A stretch of 64,000 nucleotides of DNA from Paracoccus limosus (GCF_009711185.1 NZ_WMIF01000003.1:158470-222469), one strand, 5' to 3'. Shown: positions 36,031 through 44,799, counted from the first letter of the stretch. Translations and numbers: made by a program. Notes: generated by a model not told the origin, from the letters alone.

Positions 36031-38184
36031 TCAGACTTCTTTCAGGTGGAACAGGCGGTGGCCGTCCAGCCATGTCTCGAAGCCGCCCGGCACCACGAAG
36101 GTGGTCGCGTCGGATTCGATGACCGCCGGGCCGGTGATGCGGTTGCCGGGCTGCAGGGCCTCCATCCGATAGAGCTGCGCATCGACCCATTTCTTGTGCC
36201 GGTAGAATTTCCGCGTGCCGAGCCGGGCCGCGTCGGGCGGGGTCGGGCCGACCTCGGGCTCCTTGGGGATCTTGGGTTTCGGGATCGGCACCGTGCCGCG
36301 CATGATCGCGCCGGTCACCGAATAGCCCAGCTCTGGCGAGCGGGCCGAGGCGGCATAGACGCGGCCATAGGTGTCGTTGAAGGCATCGACCAGCTTGTCC
36401 CAATCCTCGGCGGAATGGGCGGTCATGATCGGGCTTTCGATTTCCAGATCATTGAGCTGGCCGCGATACTGCATGCGGAAACCCGGTTGCAGCTGCACGC
36501 GGTCGGCGGAATAGCCGTTGATCTCGAACTCCTCCAGCACGCGCTCTTTCAGCTCTTCCCATGCCTCTTGCAGGGTCGCGGCCTGATTGGCCTTCAGATC
36601 GGCGCTGGCGTCGCTGGCGATGTTGATGTCCAGCGACTTGTCATAGCGATATTCGAAATCCGCCGCCGCGCAGCCAAAGGCGGAAAAGCCCGCAGCCCAT
36701 GCCGGCACGATCACATCCTCAAAGCCCAGCCCCTCGGTATAGCCATAGGTGTGGACCGGCCCGGCACCGCCATAGCTGAAGCAGACGAAGTTCCCCGGCG
36801 TCGAGCCCTTGCCCGAGATCATCGCCCGCAGATAGTCGCGCAGGTCGCTGTCCAGAAGCTCGATCACGCCCGCCGCCGCATCCTCGACCGACAGGCCCAG
36901 GGGATCGGCGATCTGTTCCTTCATCGCATTCCAGGCGCGTTCGCGGTCCAGCTTCACCTGCCCGCCAAGGAAGTTGTCGGGGTTCAGATAGCCCAGAATG
37001 ACGTGGCAATCCGAGATCGTCACCGTCTCGATCCCCGAGGCCTCCCAGCAGACGCCGACGCGGTAGCCGGCGCTGTCGGGGCCCAGCTTGATCGCCTTGG
37101 TATAGGGGTCCAGCCGGATGAACGAGCCCGCGCCCGCGCCGACCGAATCCATCGCCACCAGCGGCAGCGACAGCACCAGCCGCGCCATATCGGGGTCATT
37201 GCGGATCGTCAGCTCGTTCTGGGTGATCAGCGCCACGTCGAACGACGTGCCGCCAATATCCGAACAGGCGATATTGGAATAGCCCAGCACCTCGCCCAGA
37301 TATTTCGCGCCGATCACGCCGCCGATGGGGCCCGAGACGATGGTGCGCGCCAGTTCCTTGGCCTTCCAGCTGATGGTGCCGCCATGCGTGGCCATCACCC
37401 GGAAATCGAATTTCGAGCCGTTCTCCTTGAAGGCCGCCGTGATCTTGCTCAGCGTCTGACGCGAAGGCTCGGCGGCATAGGCTTCCAGGATCGTGGTATT
37501 GGTGCGGTGGGTTTCCTTGCGCACCGGATAGTAATCGGTCGAGGCAAAGACCGGGATCTTCTTGCCCGAGTCCTCGACCTCTTCCTGCACGATGTCGCGC
37601 ACGCGGCGTTCATGGCCCGGGTTGCGATAGCTGTGCAAAAGCGAGATCACGATGCCCTCGACATCCTCGGCGATCAGCTCGCGCGCGGCCTGCCGGGCGG
37701 TGTCCTCGCGCAGCGGGATGACCACGGTGCCGGACATGTCCACCCGCTCCATCACGCCGCGCGTCAGGTGGCGCGGCACCAGAGGCTCGTCGTAGTAATG
37801 CGTGTTCAGGTGGATGCGGTCCTCATAGGCGAAACCCAGATAGGCCTGGATCGCGCGGCCCATGCGGTGGAAATCCTCCATCCCCGCATTGACGATCAGC
37901 CCGCAGCGCAGCCCCTTACGCTGCACGACGCGGTTCAGCATCGCGGTGCCGGAGTAGACGCCGGTCTGGATCTCGCCCAGCGCGTCCTCCAGCGTCAGGC
38001 CCCAATGCTCCAGCCCCTCTTTCGAGCTGGCGATCAGGCCAAGCGCCTCGTTCTGCGGCGTCGACTGCGCCTTGCCGACGACGAAATCACCGTCGCTGTC
38101 GACAAAGAACGTGTCGGTCATGGTGCCGCCCGCGTCGATGCCAAGCACCTGCACGCGACGGCCCGTCTGTTTGTCCAATGGCAC
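36031..38184 (-). CDS. acxA: Acetone carboxylase beta subunit (HyuA-like, ATP-binding)
   Basis: The 717-residue subunit phosphorylates the substrates with ATP; its length equals the Xanthobacter subunit. The N-terminal phosphate motif is GIDAGGTMTDTFFVD, and the middle holds GTSFDVALITQNEL and DSVGAGAGSFIRLD. The start is GTG at 38184 with AGGAGG eight bases upstream; the open frame upstream runs through the operator and is not used. Confidence 0.95.
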   Translation of the reverse strand: MPLDKQTGRRVQVLGIDAGGTMTDTFFVDSDGDFVVGKAQSTPQNEALGLIASSKEGLEHWGLTLEDALGEIQTGVYSGTAMLNRVVQRKGLRCGLIVNAGMEDFHRMGRAIQAYLGFAYEDRIHLNTHYYDEPLVPRHLTRGVMERVDMSGTVVIPLREDTARQAARELIAEDVEGIVISLLHSYRNPGHERRVRDIVQEEVEDSGKKIPVFASTDYYPVRKETHRTNTTILEAYAAEPSRQTLSKITAAFKENGSKFDFRVMATHGGTISWKAKELARTIVSGPIGGVIGAKYLGEVLGYSNIACSDIGGTSFDVALITQNELTIRNDPDMARLVLSLPLVAMDSVGAGAGSFIRLDPYTKAIKLGPDSAGYRVGVCWEASGIETVTISDCHVILGYLNPDNFLGGQVKLDRERAWNAMKEQIADPLGLSVEDAAAGVIELLDSDLRDYLRAMISGKGSTPGNFVCFSYGGAGPVHTYGYTEGLGFEDVIVPAWAAGFSAFGCAAADFEYRYDKSLDINIASDASADLKANQAATLQEAWEELKERVLEEFEINGYSADRVQLQPGFRMQYRGQLNDLEIESPIMTAHSAEDWDKLVDAFNDTYGRVYAASARSPELGYSVTGAIMRGTVPIPKPKIPKEPEVGPTPPDAARLGTRKFYRHKKWVDAQLYRMEALQPGNRITGPAVIESDATTFVVPGGFETWLDGHRLFHLKEV

Positions 38185-38257
38185 GGGTAAGTCCTCCTTC
38201 CCTGACGCCACCTCCCCGTGGCGTATCGGAAGGATGCCTTGGCGCCGGGACGGCGGG

Positions 38258-38274
38258 TGTCCGGTTTTCGGACA
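38258..38274. promoter_or_regulatory. AcxR-type palindrome upstream of acxA
   Basis: TGTCCG-GTTTT-CGGACA is an inverted repeat with the same arms and spacer length as the one before adh, centred 82 bases upstream of the acxA start. A further CCGGACA half-site follows at 38280-38286. No convincing sigma-54 (GG-N10-GC) promoter is visible between it and acxA. Confidence 0.65.
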
Positions 38275-38324
38275 ATCCGCCGGACATGCTGCGGACGCGA
38301 TGACGCGCCGCCGCGACGCGGGAA

Positions 38325-40163
38325 TCAGCCGCGACGGCCGCGCGGCACGCCGTATTGTTCCAGCTTCAGATAAAGCGTCGAGCGCGAGATGCCGAGCCGG
38401 CGCGCCACCTCGGTCATCTTGCCGCCGCATTCGGCGACAGCGTTCAGGATCTCGGCCCGTTCGCGGTCGCGCAGCGTGTCCTCGCGCCCCGGCCTCTGGC
38501 CCTGCGCCAAGGCCTGCGGCAGATCCTTGACATCGATCAGCCGGCTGAACGAGGTGGCCGACAGCGCCTCGATCAGGTTGCGCAATTCGCGCAGATTGCC
38601 GGGCCAGTCATGGGTCTGCAGCCGCAGCATCGCCCCCGGGGTAAAGCGCAGCGCGCTGCCCTTGCGGCGGTCGGAATAGACCGTGGAAAAGCGCCGGGTC
38701 AGTTGCCCCAGATCGCCGCGCCGCTCGGCCAGCGCCGGCAGGCGCAGGATCGCGCCCGACAGCCGGAAATGCAGATCCGCCCGCAGCGCCCCCGCCGCCA
38801 GACGTTCGGCCAGCGCGACCGAGGACAGGCTGATGAACTGCACCGGCGCCCCGGCCGCGCGGCGCAGATGTGCCAAGGCCTGCGCCAAGAGCGCCTGAAC
38901 CGCAGCGGGCGTTTCGGCCGGCTCGTCCAGCACCAGCGTGCCGCCGGTTTCGGCCAGCCGCGCCAGAATGTCGCCCACCGCCCCGGTGGTGCCGCCCGGC
39001 CCGCCGCGCAGGCCGTCAGCGTCCAGCAGGCTGCAATCCACCACCTCCAGCGGCAATTGCGCCAGCGGGCCGGCGCCGTGCAGCGCGCGGGCCAGCGTTT
39101 CCTTGCCGCTGCCGGCCGGCCCCTCGATCAGCAGCGACACCCCGGCCCTGACCAGCTCGGCCGCCTCGGCGCAGATCGCCGCCAGCGCCGGCCCGGTGGC
39201 CGAGATGGCGGCCAGATCGGTCTGCGCCACAGCGCGCGGCCGCGCCGCCACAAAGCTGAGGATCACCCCCAGAGGCTCGCCCCGCTCCGAGATCAGGTCC
39301 ACCTCGGCATCGGGCAGCGCCGCGCGCATCAGGCCGACCAGCGCGCGCGGATCGCCGTCATTGTCGTGATCGGCCTGCCCGGCCAGATCCTCCAGCACCC
39401 GCTGGCCCAGCCCAAGGCGCTCTTCGGCGCGGCTGAAATTCTCGCTGGTCCAGATGCGGTTGCCGTATCGGTCCAAAAGCAGCATCTCCTCGCCGCTGCG
39501 GCCCCGCCGGGACAGCAGCCGATCGACAAGGATGCGGTGCTCTTGCAGACCCAGCCGGCGCAGCGCCTCCTCGATCTGCATGGCCAGACTGACCGACAGC
39601 GCCGCGCCCTGGCGCAGCGTTTCGTCCGAGGGGGCCGAGATATCGACCGCGCCAAGGATGCGCCCGGTGATCGGATCGCGCACCGGCGCCGCCGCGCAGG
39701 ACCAGCGCTGGATTTCTTCGCAGAAATGCTCGACCCCGGCGATGCTGACCGGCTTGCCCAGATGCAGCGCGGTGCCGATGGCATTGGTGCCGATCGCGCC
39801 GTGGTCCCAGCGCCCGCCCGGATGCAGGTGGTTTTCCTCGCCCCGGGCGCGCACCCGCGCATCGCCGGTCGCATCCAGCACCATTCCCGCCCGGTCGCAC
39901 AACAACAGCATGGCCCCGGCGCCGTCCAGCATATAGCCGGTGCGCCCGACCGCATCGCGCGCCGCCTGTCGCAGCCGGGCATTGCGGCTGCGGATGCTGC
40001 GCAATTCCTCATCCGCGACCGAGGGCGCGCGCTTGAGCCCCTCCAGCCCGACGCTGTCGCGCGACCTGACCCACGACCGCAGCACGATTTCGCGGATGCT
40101 TGGCGGCACGCTGCCCAAGGCGCGAAACCGTTCCCAATCCGCCTTCTGGATGCTTTCTGCCAT
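38325..40163 (-). CDS. acxR: AcxR-like transcriptional activator (GAF-AAA+-Fis), GAFTGA loop missing
   Basis: A 612-residue activator of the AcoR/AcxR class: sensor region about 1-300, AAA+ region about 310-530 and a Fis-type helix at the C-terminus (TEVARRLGISRSTLYLKLEQ). Walker A is GPAGSGKE and Walker B TLVLDEP. The GAFTGA sigma-54 contact loop is not there; the segment reads LRGGPGGTTGAVGD. Together with no visible sigma-54 promoter, this suggests a sigma-70 mode or a degenerate activator. Start 40163 has GAGAGG. It sits upstream of acxABC on the same strand. Confidence 0.88.
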   Translation of the reverse strand: MAESIQKADWERFRALGSVPPSIREIVLRSWVRSRDSVGLEGLKRAPSVADEELRSIRSRNARLRQAARDAVGRTGYMLDGAGAMLLLCDRAGMVLDATGDARVRARGEENHLHPGGRWDHGAIGTNAIGTALHLGKPVSIAGVEHFCEEIQRWSCAAAPVRDPITGRILGAVDISAPSDETLRQGAALSVSLAMQIEEALRRLGLQEHRILVDRLLSRRGRSGEEMLLLDRYGNRIWTSENFSRAEERLGLGQRVLEDLAGQADHDNDGDPRALVGLMRAALPDAEVDLISERGEPLGVILSFVAARPRAVAQTDLAAISATGPALAAICAEAAELVRAGVSLLIEGPAGSGKETLARALHGAGPLAQLPLEVVDCSLLDADGLRGGPGGTTGAVGDILARLAETGGTLVLDEPAETPAAVQALLAQALAHLRRAAGAPVQFISLSSVALAERLAAGALRADLHFRLSGAILRLPALAERRGDLGQLTRRFSTVYSDRRKGSALRFTPGAMLRLQTHDWPGNLRELRNLIEALSATSFSRLIDVKDLPQALAQGQRPGREDTLRDRERAEILNAVAECGGKMTEVARRLGISRSTLYLKLEQYGVPRGRRG

Positions 40164-40267
40164 GTCAGCGCCTCTCATGAGGTGGCCCACATAAGGCAGC
40201 CTCGCCCCCTTGATGTCAAGAAAGGCGTGCCCGCCCTGCACCCGAGGTCCGGCGCGCCGGCCCGGCA

Positions 40268-40966
40268 CTATTGCAGGTTGTCGGCCATCAGCGCCTCGGG
40301 GGCGATGATGCGGATGAAGCCGCGGCCATAGTCGATCACACCCTCGGTCCTGAGCGCGGCAAGGCTGCGGGTCACGGCCTCGCGGTTGGCACCGATCATG
40401 TCGCCGACATGGGCATGGCTATGGGCGTGTTCCAGCACCATCCCCGGCACCAGCGGCCCCTGATCCAGCGCCGCGCGCAGCAGATAGGCGCGCAGACGAT
40501 CCTCGACCCGCAGGGTGCGCAGCTCGTGCACGCGCCGGGTCAGATCGTGGATCATGCGCACCATGCTGTGCAACAACGCCTCGCGGATCGGGCGATGCGT
40601 GTCGATCAGGCGCAGGAAATCGGGGCCGGGAAGCTCGATCACGGTGCTGTCGGTATGGGCGTAAAGCGACAGCGAGCGCGCGCCCCCCGAAATCACCGCC
40701 AATTCGCCGATCACCGCACCCGAGTTCAGCGTGCGAAAGGCCAGCTCGCGGCCGTCCTTGGTCCAGAGCACGGAAATGAAGCTGCCCGAGACGACCAGAA
40801 ACACGCTGTCACCGGGCGCGCCCTGTTCCATCAGCAACTGGCCGGCCGGCATCCGGCGCAGCCGCGACAGCACCGCGATCTCGTCCAGCACGGCGTCATC
40901 GACGCCCGCGAACAGATCAAAATCTTTCAGTTGCGTCTTGAGGACCGCCTGGGGTTGCCGAGCCAT
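40268..40966 (-). CDS. CRP/FNR-family regulator (CRP-like recognition helix)
   Basis: A 232-residue protein with the cyclic-nucleotide fold (about 20-130) and a winged helix (GDMIGANREAVTRSLAALR). The R-E-x-V-x-R pattern of the helix resembles CRP rather than FNR. There is no cysteine cluster. It lies immediately upstream of acxR on the same strand, so it may feed carbon or redox signals into acetone metabolism; it could also be unrelated to it. Confidence 0.82.
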   Translation of the reverse strand: MARQPQAVLKTQLKDFDLFAGVDDAVLDEIAVLSRLRRMPAGQLLMEQGAPGDSVFLVVSGSFISVLWTKDGRELAFRTLNSGAVIGELAVISGGARSLSLYAHTDSTVIELPGPDFLRLIDTHRPIREALLHSMVRMIHDLTRRVHELRTLRVEDRLRAYLLRAALDQGPLVPGMVLEHAHSHAHVGDMIGANREAVTRSLAALRTEGVIDYGRGFIRIIAPEALMADNLQ

Positions 40967-41063
40967 GGATTTGTCTTGTGTAGGGAAGCTGAACGCCTGC
41001 CCCCATGGACAGGCGGCAGGCCGTAGCGGGATCGGATCATGGGCGCGCAGGGCGCGCGCGCGA

Positions 41064-41588
41064 TCAGTCGTCCTTGTCGTCGCTGTCGCGCGGACCGGGC
41101 GCGCTCATGCCGCGTGGTCCCGGGGCGCTCATGCCGCGCGGGCCGGGGGCGCTCATGCCGCGTGGTCCCGGGGCGCTCATGCCGCGCAGGCTCATGCCGA
41201 CATGCGGCCCCTCGCCCTGCAACAGCAGCTGGTCCAGCGTGCCCGAATGGATCTGCAAGAGCATGGTATAATCGCCTTTGTCATAGGCCCAGCTCCGCAG
41301 CCCCTCGGGCAGCCCCGTCGGTGCGTCCCCCGCCTGACCCAGCTGGTCGGGATGGGTCGGGGCGCCGTCGCCATGCACCATCACCAGCGCCGGATGCGGC
41401 AGGACGTGGAACAGCCCCTCATAGGAAAAGCCGTAGATCCGGGCGAAACAGGCGTCCTTGGCGCGCAGCTGCTGTTCCAGCAGGCTGGGGGACGATGCCT
41501 CGCCCACGGCGGCGGCCGAGATATGAAGGTCCTCGACGACACGCCCGAACAGGGCGATACGCGAAGGGCTGAGCAAGGATTCTGACAT
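41064..41588 (-). CDS. Candidate RiPP precursor with four GMSAPGPR core repeats
   Basis: I do not recognise this 174-residue protein. Residues 1-130 look like a folded or leader-type region (IALFGRVVEDLHI; IYGFSYEGLFHVLPHPALVM). Then come a partial unit GMSLR, four perfect GMSAPGPR repeats (136-143, 144-151, 152-159, 160-167) and an acidic tail DSDDKDD. The repeats use different synonymous codons. The gene lies downstream of ycaO and tfuA on the same strand, which suggests a thioamidated or otherwise YcaO-modified repeated core. There is no signal peptide. The start at 41588 was preferred; the frame is open to 41669. Confidence 0.6.
   Translation of the reverse strand: MSESLLSPSRIALFGRVVEDLHISAAAVGEASSPSLLEQQLRAKDACFARIYGFSYEGLFHVLPHPALVMVHGDGAPTHPDQLGQAGDAPTGLPEGLRSWAYDKGDYTMLLQIHSGTLDQLLLQGEGPHVGMSLRGMSAPGPRGMSAPGPRGMSAPGPRGMSAPGPRDSDDKDD
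41088..41183 (-). repeat. Four 24-base tandem repeats encoding GMSAPGPR
   Basis: Copies are at 41088-41111, 41112-41135, 41136-41159 and 41160-41183. The second and fourth are identical in DNA; the other two differ only at the third base of the Ala, Pro, Gly and Pro codons. The protein repeat is therefore exact although the DNA is not, as expected if the peptide itself is selected. Confidence 0.95.
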
Positions 41589-41677
41589 CGGCTCTGCACC
41601 ATACTGAGATTGTTTACTTATCCGACAATATGAGCAGGCTTTCGCATGGCGCAAGCCATATCGTCGCATTCATCCAA

Positions 41678-42955
41678 TCAGGGCGCGCGACTGTCCCGCA
41701 GCGCATAGGCCTGTGCCAGCAGCAAAAGAAAGCGGTCGAGGTCGGAAAACCCCAATTCCGCCACGAATTCCGACAGATCCGCCGGGATGCCTAGGTTGCG
41801 GCTGCGAAAGAACCAATCGACCAGCAGCGGCGCGGGCGGGGTCTGGCGCGGCGGCTCATCCCGGGCCGCCGCCAACCGTGCAAGGGCTTGCGCCCTCAGG
41901 ACGGGATAGCGGCCATCCCAGCGCAACCGATCCAGCACCGCCGCGCCCAGCCGGGCGTCCAGCCGGCGCGCCCGGTCGCGAATCGTGGCCTCGGCGGTCA
42001 AAAGCCGCTGCAGACCGGCCGCGTCCAGATCTTGCGCCTTGGCCCAGGCGATCAGATCGGCCTGACGCAATAATCCATGCGTGCCGCGCAGCTCGGCCAG
42101 AATGGCCGCCTGATCGCTCAAGGCATCCCCCCGCCCCGGCGCCGGATGGCGCAGCAGCGCCTGCATCCGGCAGGCCCGATAGGCCTCGGGGTCCAGCCGC
42201 AGCTGATCAAGGATGGCCGATTGCAGCCCGCTGGCATCGCTTTCGTGCCCGGTGTCGCGCCAGGGCGCGGCGTTCCATGCCGCTGTCGCCCGAAAGCGCG
42301 GCGCGGGCGCAGGCGCGGCAGGCTGGTCCAGATGCGCGGCGACAGCGGCCAGCAGCTCTTGCGCATCGGCGCGTTTCTGATCGACCTGGTTCTGCGCCAG
42401 CCACGCGGCCAGTTCGGGCCGGTCGGGCGCCAGCCCCGCCAGCAGATCGGGCCAGTTGCGCCGCTTGTAGAACACCGCCTTTTGCGCCGCAGCCAGCGCG
42501 TCCGCCGCCGCAGGGTCCAGCACGCCCTGCGCGACCGCCCGCGCCAGCGTGGCGCGCAGATCCACCATCGGCAGGCTCAGCGCGGGAAAATCCAGCTCGG
42601 CCGGGCCGTGGATCAGCGCCACCTCGTCATCATCGCCGAGCACGCCGTCGCGATAATCGCAAAAGATGCGACCCACCCCGACCATGCCCAGCCCCTGCAT
42701 TTCAGCCGCACGCAGGGCGCCCATGCTGGCGGCGCCGAATACCGCGATGCCCTGCGACAGCGCCCACAGGATTTCCTTGTGCAGCACCGCCGGCACGCCG
42801 TCGAAATAGCCGTCGATCAGGCCGATGGCGTCCGGCCGGGTGCAGGCAGCGGCATAAAGATCACCCTGCCGGGCCGGGGGCAGAAAGGTCAGGCCGGGAT
42901 AGGCGCCGCGGTCCACCGCCCGCAGCGAGGGCCCGGCAAAGATCAGCGCGCTCAT
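41678..42955 (-). CDS. TfuA-like protein, YcaO partner
   Basis: The 425-residue protein has the TfuA core in its first 150 residues (DGYFDGVPAVLHKEIL, VFGAASMGALRAAEMQGLGM, DYRDGVLGDDDEVALIHG) and a long C-terminal part of unknown role. TfuA proteins partner YcaO enzymes, probably by delivering sulfide for thioamide formation. Its ATG overlaps the ycaO stop. Prefix sequence upstream in frame lies inside ycaO and is not used. Confidence 0.88.
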   Translation of the reverse strand: MSALIFAGPSLRAVDRGAYPGLTFLPPARQGDLYAAACTRPDAIGLIDGYFDGVPAVLHKEILWALSQGIAVFGAASMGALRAAEMQGLGMVGVGRIFCDYRDGVLGDDDEVALIHGPAELDFPALSLPMVDLRATLARAVAQGVLDPAAADALAAAQKAVFYKRRNWPDLLAGLAPDRPELAAWLAQNQVDQKRADAQELLAAVAAHLDQPAAPAPAPRFRATAAWNAAPWRDTGHESDASGLQSAILDQLRLDPEAYRACRMQALLRHPAPGRGDALSDQAAILAELRGTHGLLRQADLIAWAKAQDLDAAGLQRLLTAEATIRDRARRLDARLGAAVLDRLRWDGRYPVLRAQALARLAAARDEPPRQTPPAPLLVDWFFRSRNLGIPADLSEFVAELGFSDLDRFLLLLAQAYALRDSRAP

Positions 42956-44211
42956 GGCGCCTCTGCCAAGGTGCGGACGCGAGCGGCGGCACGGGCCGCA
43001 GCACGGGCGCCGGGCCGGTAACCCGGATGGTCGTCCGGCCCCTCCAGCCCCGGCACCGCGACGCGCACCACCGCCAGCCCCAGCTCGGACCGGCTGAGGT
43101 CGACGGCAATCACCTCGTCCAGCCCCACGGCCCGCAGCCGCGCCAGAAGCCAGTCCAGATCGTCGTGAAAGGACGCAGCCTGCCGGTCCGGCACCGCCGC
43201 GAAATCCCGCGCCGGGCGATGCGCGTCCCGCAGCCGCCCGGCCTGCCACGCGCGCCGGGCCATGACCTCGGCGGCAAAGTCGCGCGGTTGCAGATCGTCG
43301 CGCGCGCCCGAGATATAGGTGGCGCGCACCTGCACCGCCTCGGTCACGGCGCGCAGCAGCGCGATGTCGCGGCTGGGGTGCACCCCGGCGCCGATCCCGA
43401 CATGGCCGCGCGCATCGCACAGGTCGATGATCTGGCAAAAGAACCCGGCCACGCCAATGTCGCTGGTGGTCTCCCAGACCTTCAGGTCAAAGCCCGCCGT
43501 CACCACCTGCCCGATCACCTGCCGGCAGGCCGGATCGGAAACGCTGGCCAGATCCAGCCCGGTCGCGGCCTGCGCCTGCGGATCGGCCTGCCACAGCGTG
43601 GTGGCGTCGCGCTCGATCAATTCGCACAGCCCATGGCAAATTGCCTCGGGCAGGCTGTTGCCCGAGGCAAGCCCGTTGCTGCTGTTGTCGAAACAGCCGG
43701 CACCGGGACCGGGCGGGGCGGTGAAATCGGCGCTGACACATTCCAGCGGCAACCAGCGCGACCGGCCCGAGACCAGATCCCGCCCCTCGACCCAGAGCAG
43801 GGGAAGATCGTCGTGATAGTAGTCCGAGACCTGCGCCAGCCGCTCCACCTGCGCCAGCTCGTGCCGGGCGGCAAGGTCGCGGCGGCTGCCCAGTTTCAGC
43901 GGCAGCTCGATATGTTCGGCGTGGTAAAGCTCGGCCGCCTCCATCAGCGCCGAGGCGCTGGCCGCCGCCCGGTCCAGCCCCTTGCCCAGCGAGATCGCCA
44001 GCGACCGCGCCATGGGCCGGCAGGCCATCATCACCGGGACGCCGATCCGGTCCAGCCCGGTGATATCTGCCAGCCGGGTGATGCCCATCTGCGCCAAAAG
44101 CGGCTGTAACCGCGCCACGGTCTCGTGCGGGGCACGACCGCGATGCGTGCCCAGAACATGCGCCTTGGCGCCGTCCGCGATCGGCTCGGGGGCGCGGGAT
44201 GCGGATATCAT
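42952..44211 (-). CDS. YcaO-like ATP-dependent cyclodehydratase/thioamidase
   Basis: YcaO enzymes activate peptide-bond oxygens with ATP to form azolines or thioamides. In this 419-residue protein ATP/Mg-binding residues are visible: a first block SLGKGLDRAAASASALMEAAE with E91 and E94 (split by eye) and a second, SGNSLPEAICHGLCELIERD, with E189, E197, E200 and R201. Coupled to tfuA by a 4-base overlap, it is more likely a thioamidation than an azoline-forming enzyme; no partner E1/cyclodehydratase C protein is present. Confidence 0.9.
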   Translation of the reverse strand: MISASRAPEPIADGAKAHVLGTHRGRAPHETVARLQPLLAQMGITRLADITGLDRIGVPVMMACRPMARSLAISLGKGLDRAAASASALMEAAELYHAEHIELPLKLGSRRDLAARHELAQVERLAQVSDYYHDDLPLLWVEGRDLVSGRSRWLPLECVSADFTAPPGPGAGCFDNSSNGLASGNSLPEAICHGLCELIERDATTLWQADPQAQAATGLDLASVSDPACRQVIGQVVTAGFDLKVWETTSDIGVAGFFCQIIDLCDARGHVGIGAGVHPSRDIALLRAVTEAVQVRATYISGARDDLQPRDFAAEVMARRAWQAGRLRDAHRPARDFAAVPDRQAASFHDDLDWLLARLRAVGLDEVIAVDLSRSELGLAVVRVAVPGLEGPDDHPGYRPGARAAARAAARVRTLAEAP

Positions 44212-44666
44212 TGCGACGCGGGGGTCCAGACCATGTCGATGATCGGGCTGGCCTCGGGGTCGATCACGCGAAAGCCCATGCGCTGGTAAAGCCCGATGGC
44301 CCGGTTCACCCGCACCGCCGACAGCGAGACGGTCTTGCCCTCATCCGCCGCGCGGTCAAGCAGCGCATTGATGATCTCGCTGCCGATGCCGAGGCCGCAA
44401 TATTCCTCAAGGATCTGGATCTGCGCCAGATTGTAATCGGCATCGCGCTCGGTCACCTGAATCCAGCCGATATCGGCGCCGTCGCGGCTGATGATGCGCG
44501 AATCGGCGGCCTTGTATGAGCGCCTGATCGCGGCGCGGCGCATCGGCTCGTCCCACGCGTCCAGCTGCTGCATCAGGGGCCGCATCGCAGCAATATAGAT
44601 CTCGGCCACGAAATCGAACTCGTCGGCACGGGCGGGGCGAAGATGAAAGCGGCACTTGGACGTCAT
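44208..44666 (-). CDS. GNAT-family N-acetyltransferase
   Basis: A 152-residue GNAT protein with the acetyl-CoA loop in EEYCGLGIGSEIINALL and the C-terminal LYQRMGFRV. It is the first gene of the YcaO operon and overlaps ycaO by 4 bases. It might acetylate a modified peptide for self-protection or tailoring, or be a ride-along gene. The -10-like element ends only 7 bases before ATG 44666 and no Shine-Dalgarno is seen, so the message may be leaderless. Confidence 0.82.
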   Translation of the reverse strand: MTSKCRFHLRPARADEFDFVAEIYIAAMRPLMQQLDAWDEPMRRAAIRRSYKAADSRIISRDGADIGWIQVTERDADYNLAQIQILEEYCGLGIGSEIINALLDRAADEGKTVSLSAVRVNRAIGLYQRMGFRVIDPEASPIIDMVWTPASQ

Positions 44667-44673
44667 GTCAGGG

Positions 44674-44701
44674 ACTATAAGGCGCAGGCACGGTTTGTCA
44701 C
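44674..44701 (-). promoter_or_regulatory. Predicted promoter of the GNAT-YcaO-TfuA operon
   Basis: On the minus strand GTGACA (44701-44696) and TATAGT (44679-44674) are spaced 16 bases, a good vegetative-type promoter. Transcription would begin at or just before the GNAT ATG. Confidence 0.5.
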
Positions 44702-44714
44702 GGCGCTTTACGAC

Positions 44715-44749
44715 ACATGTCTGAACGCTGCGGTTTGGCTTGACATGTC
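44715..44749. repeat. Two ACATGTC elements in the GNAT/cyclase divergent region
   Basis: ACATGTC occurs at 44715-44721 and 44743-44749; its ACATGT core is palindromic. The copies are 28 bases apart, close to three helical turns, and lie between the two divergent genes. They may be operator half-sites; no cognate regulator is evident. Confidence 0.35.
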
Positions 44750-44799
44750 CAAGCTTCCGCGTTTCAGCAATAGCGCGATCCGCAAGCCCAGACCCGAGC

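Noticed and set aside
33108..36122. 1004-codon plus-strand ORF
   Set aside because: It is antisense to acxC/acxB, whose motifs are clear; high GC keeps the opposite strand open.
38185..38324. Possible sigma-54 promoter before acxA
   Set aside because: No GG-N10-GC pair with reasonable flanks was found on the minus strand.
41005..41271. Plus-strand ORF with RGPGALMP repeats
   Set aside because: It is the complement of the GMSAPGPR repeats; the minus frame continues into a longer protein next to tfuA and shows synonymous-only changes.
41646..41659. ATGGC-GCAA-GCCAT hairpin between tfuA and the repeat protein gene
   Set aside because: Short stem, no T-run; could affect mRNA stability but gives no clear function.
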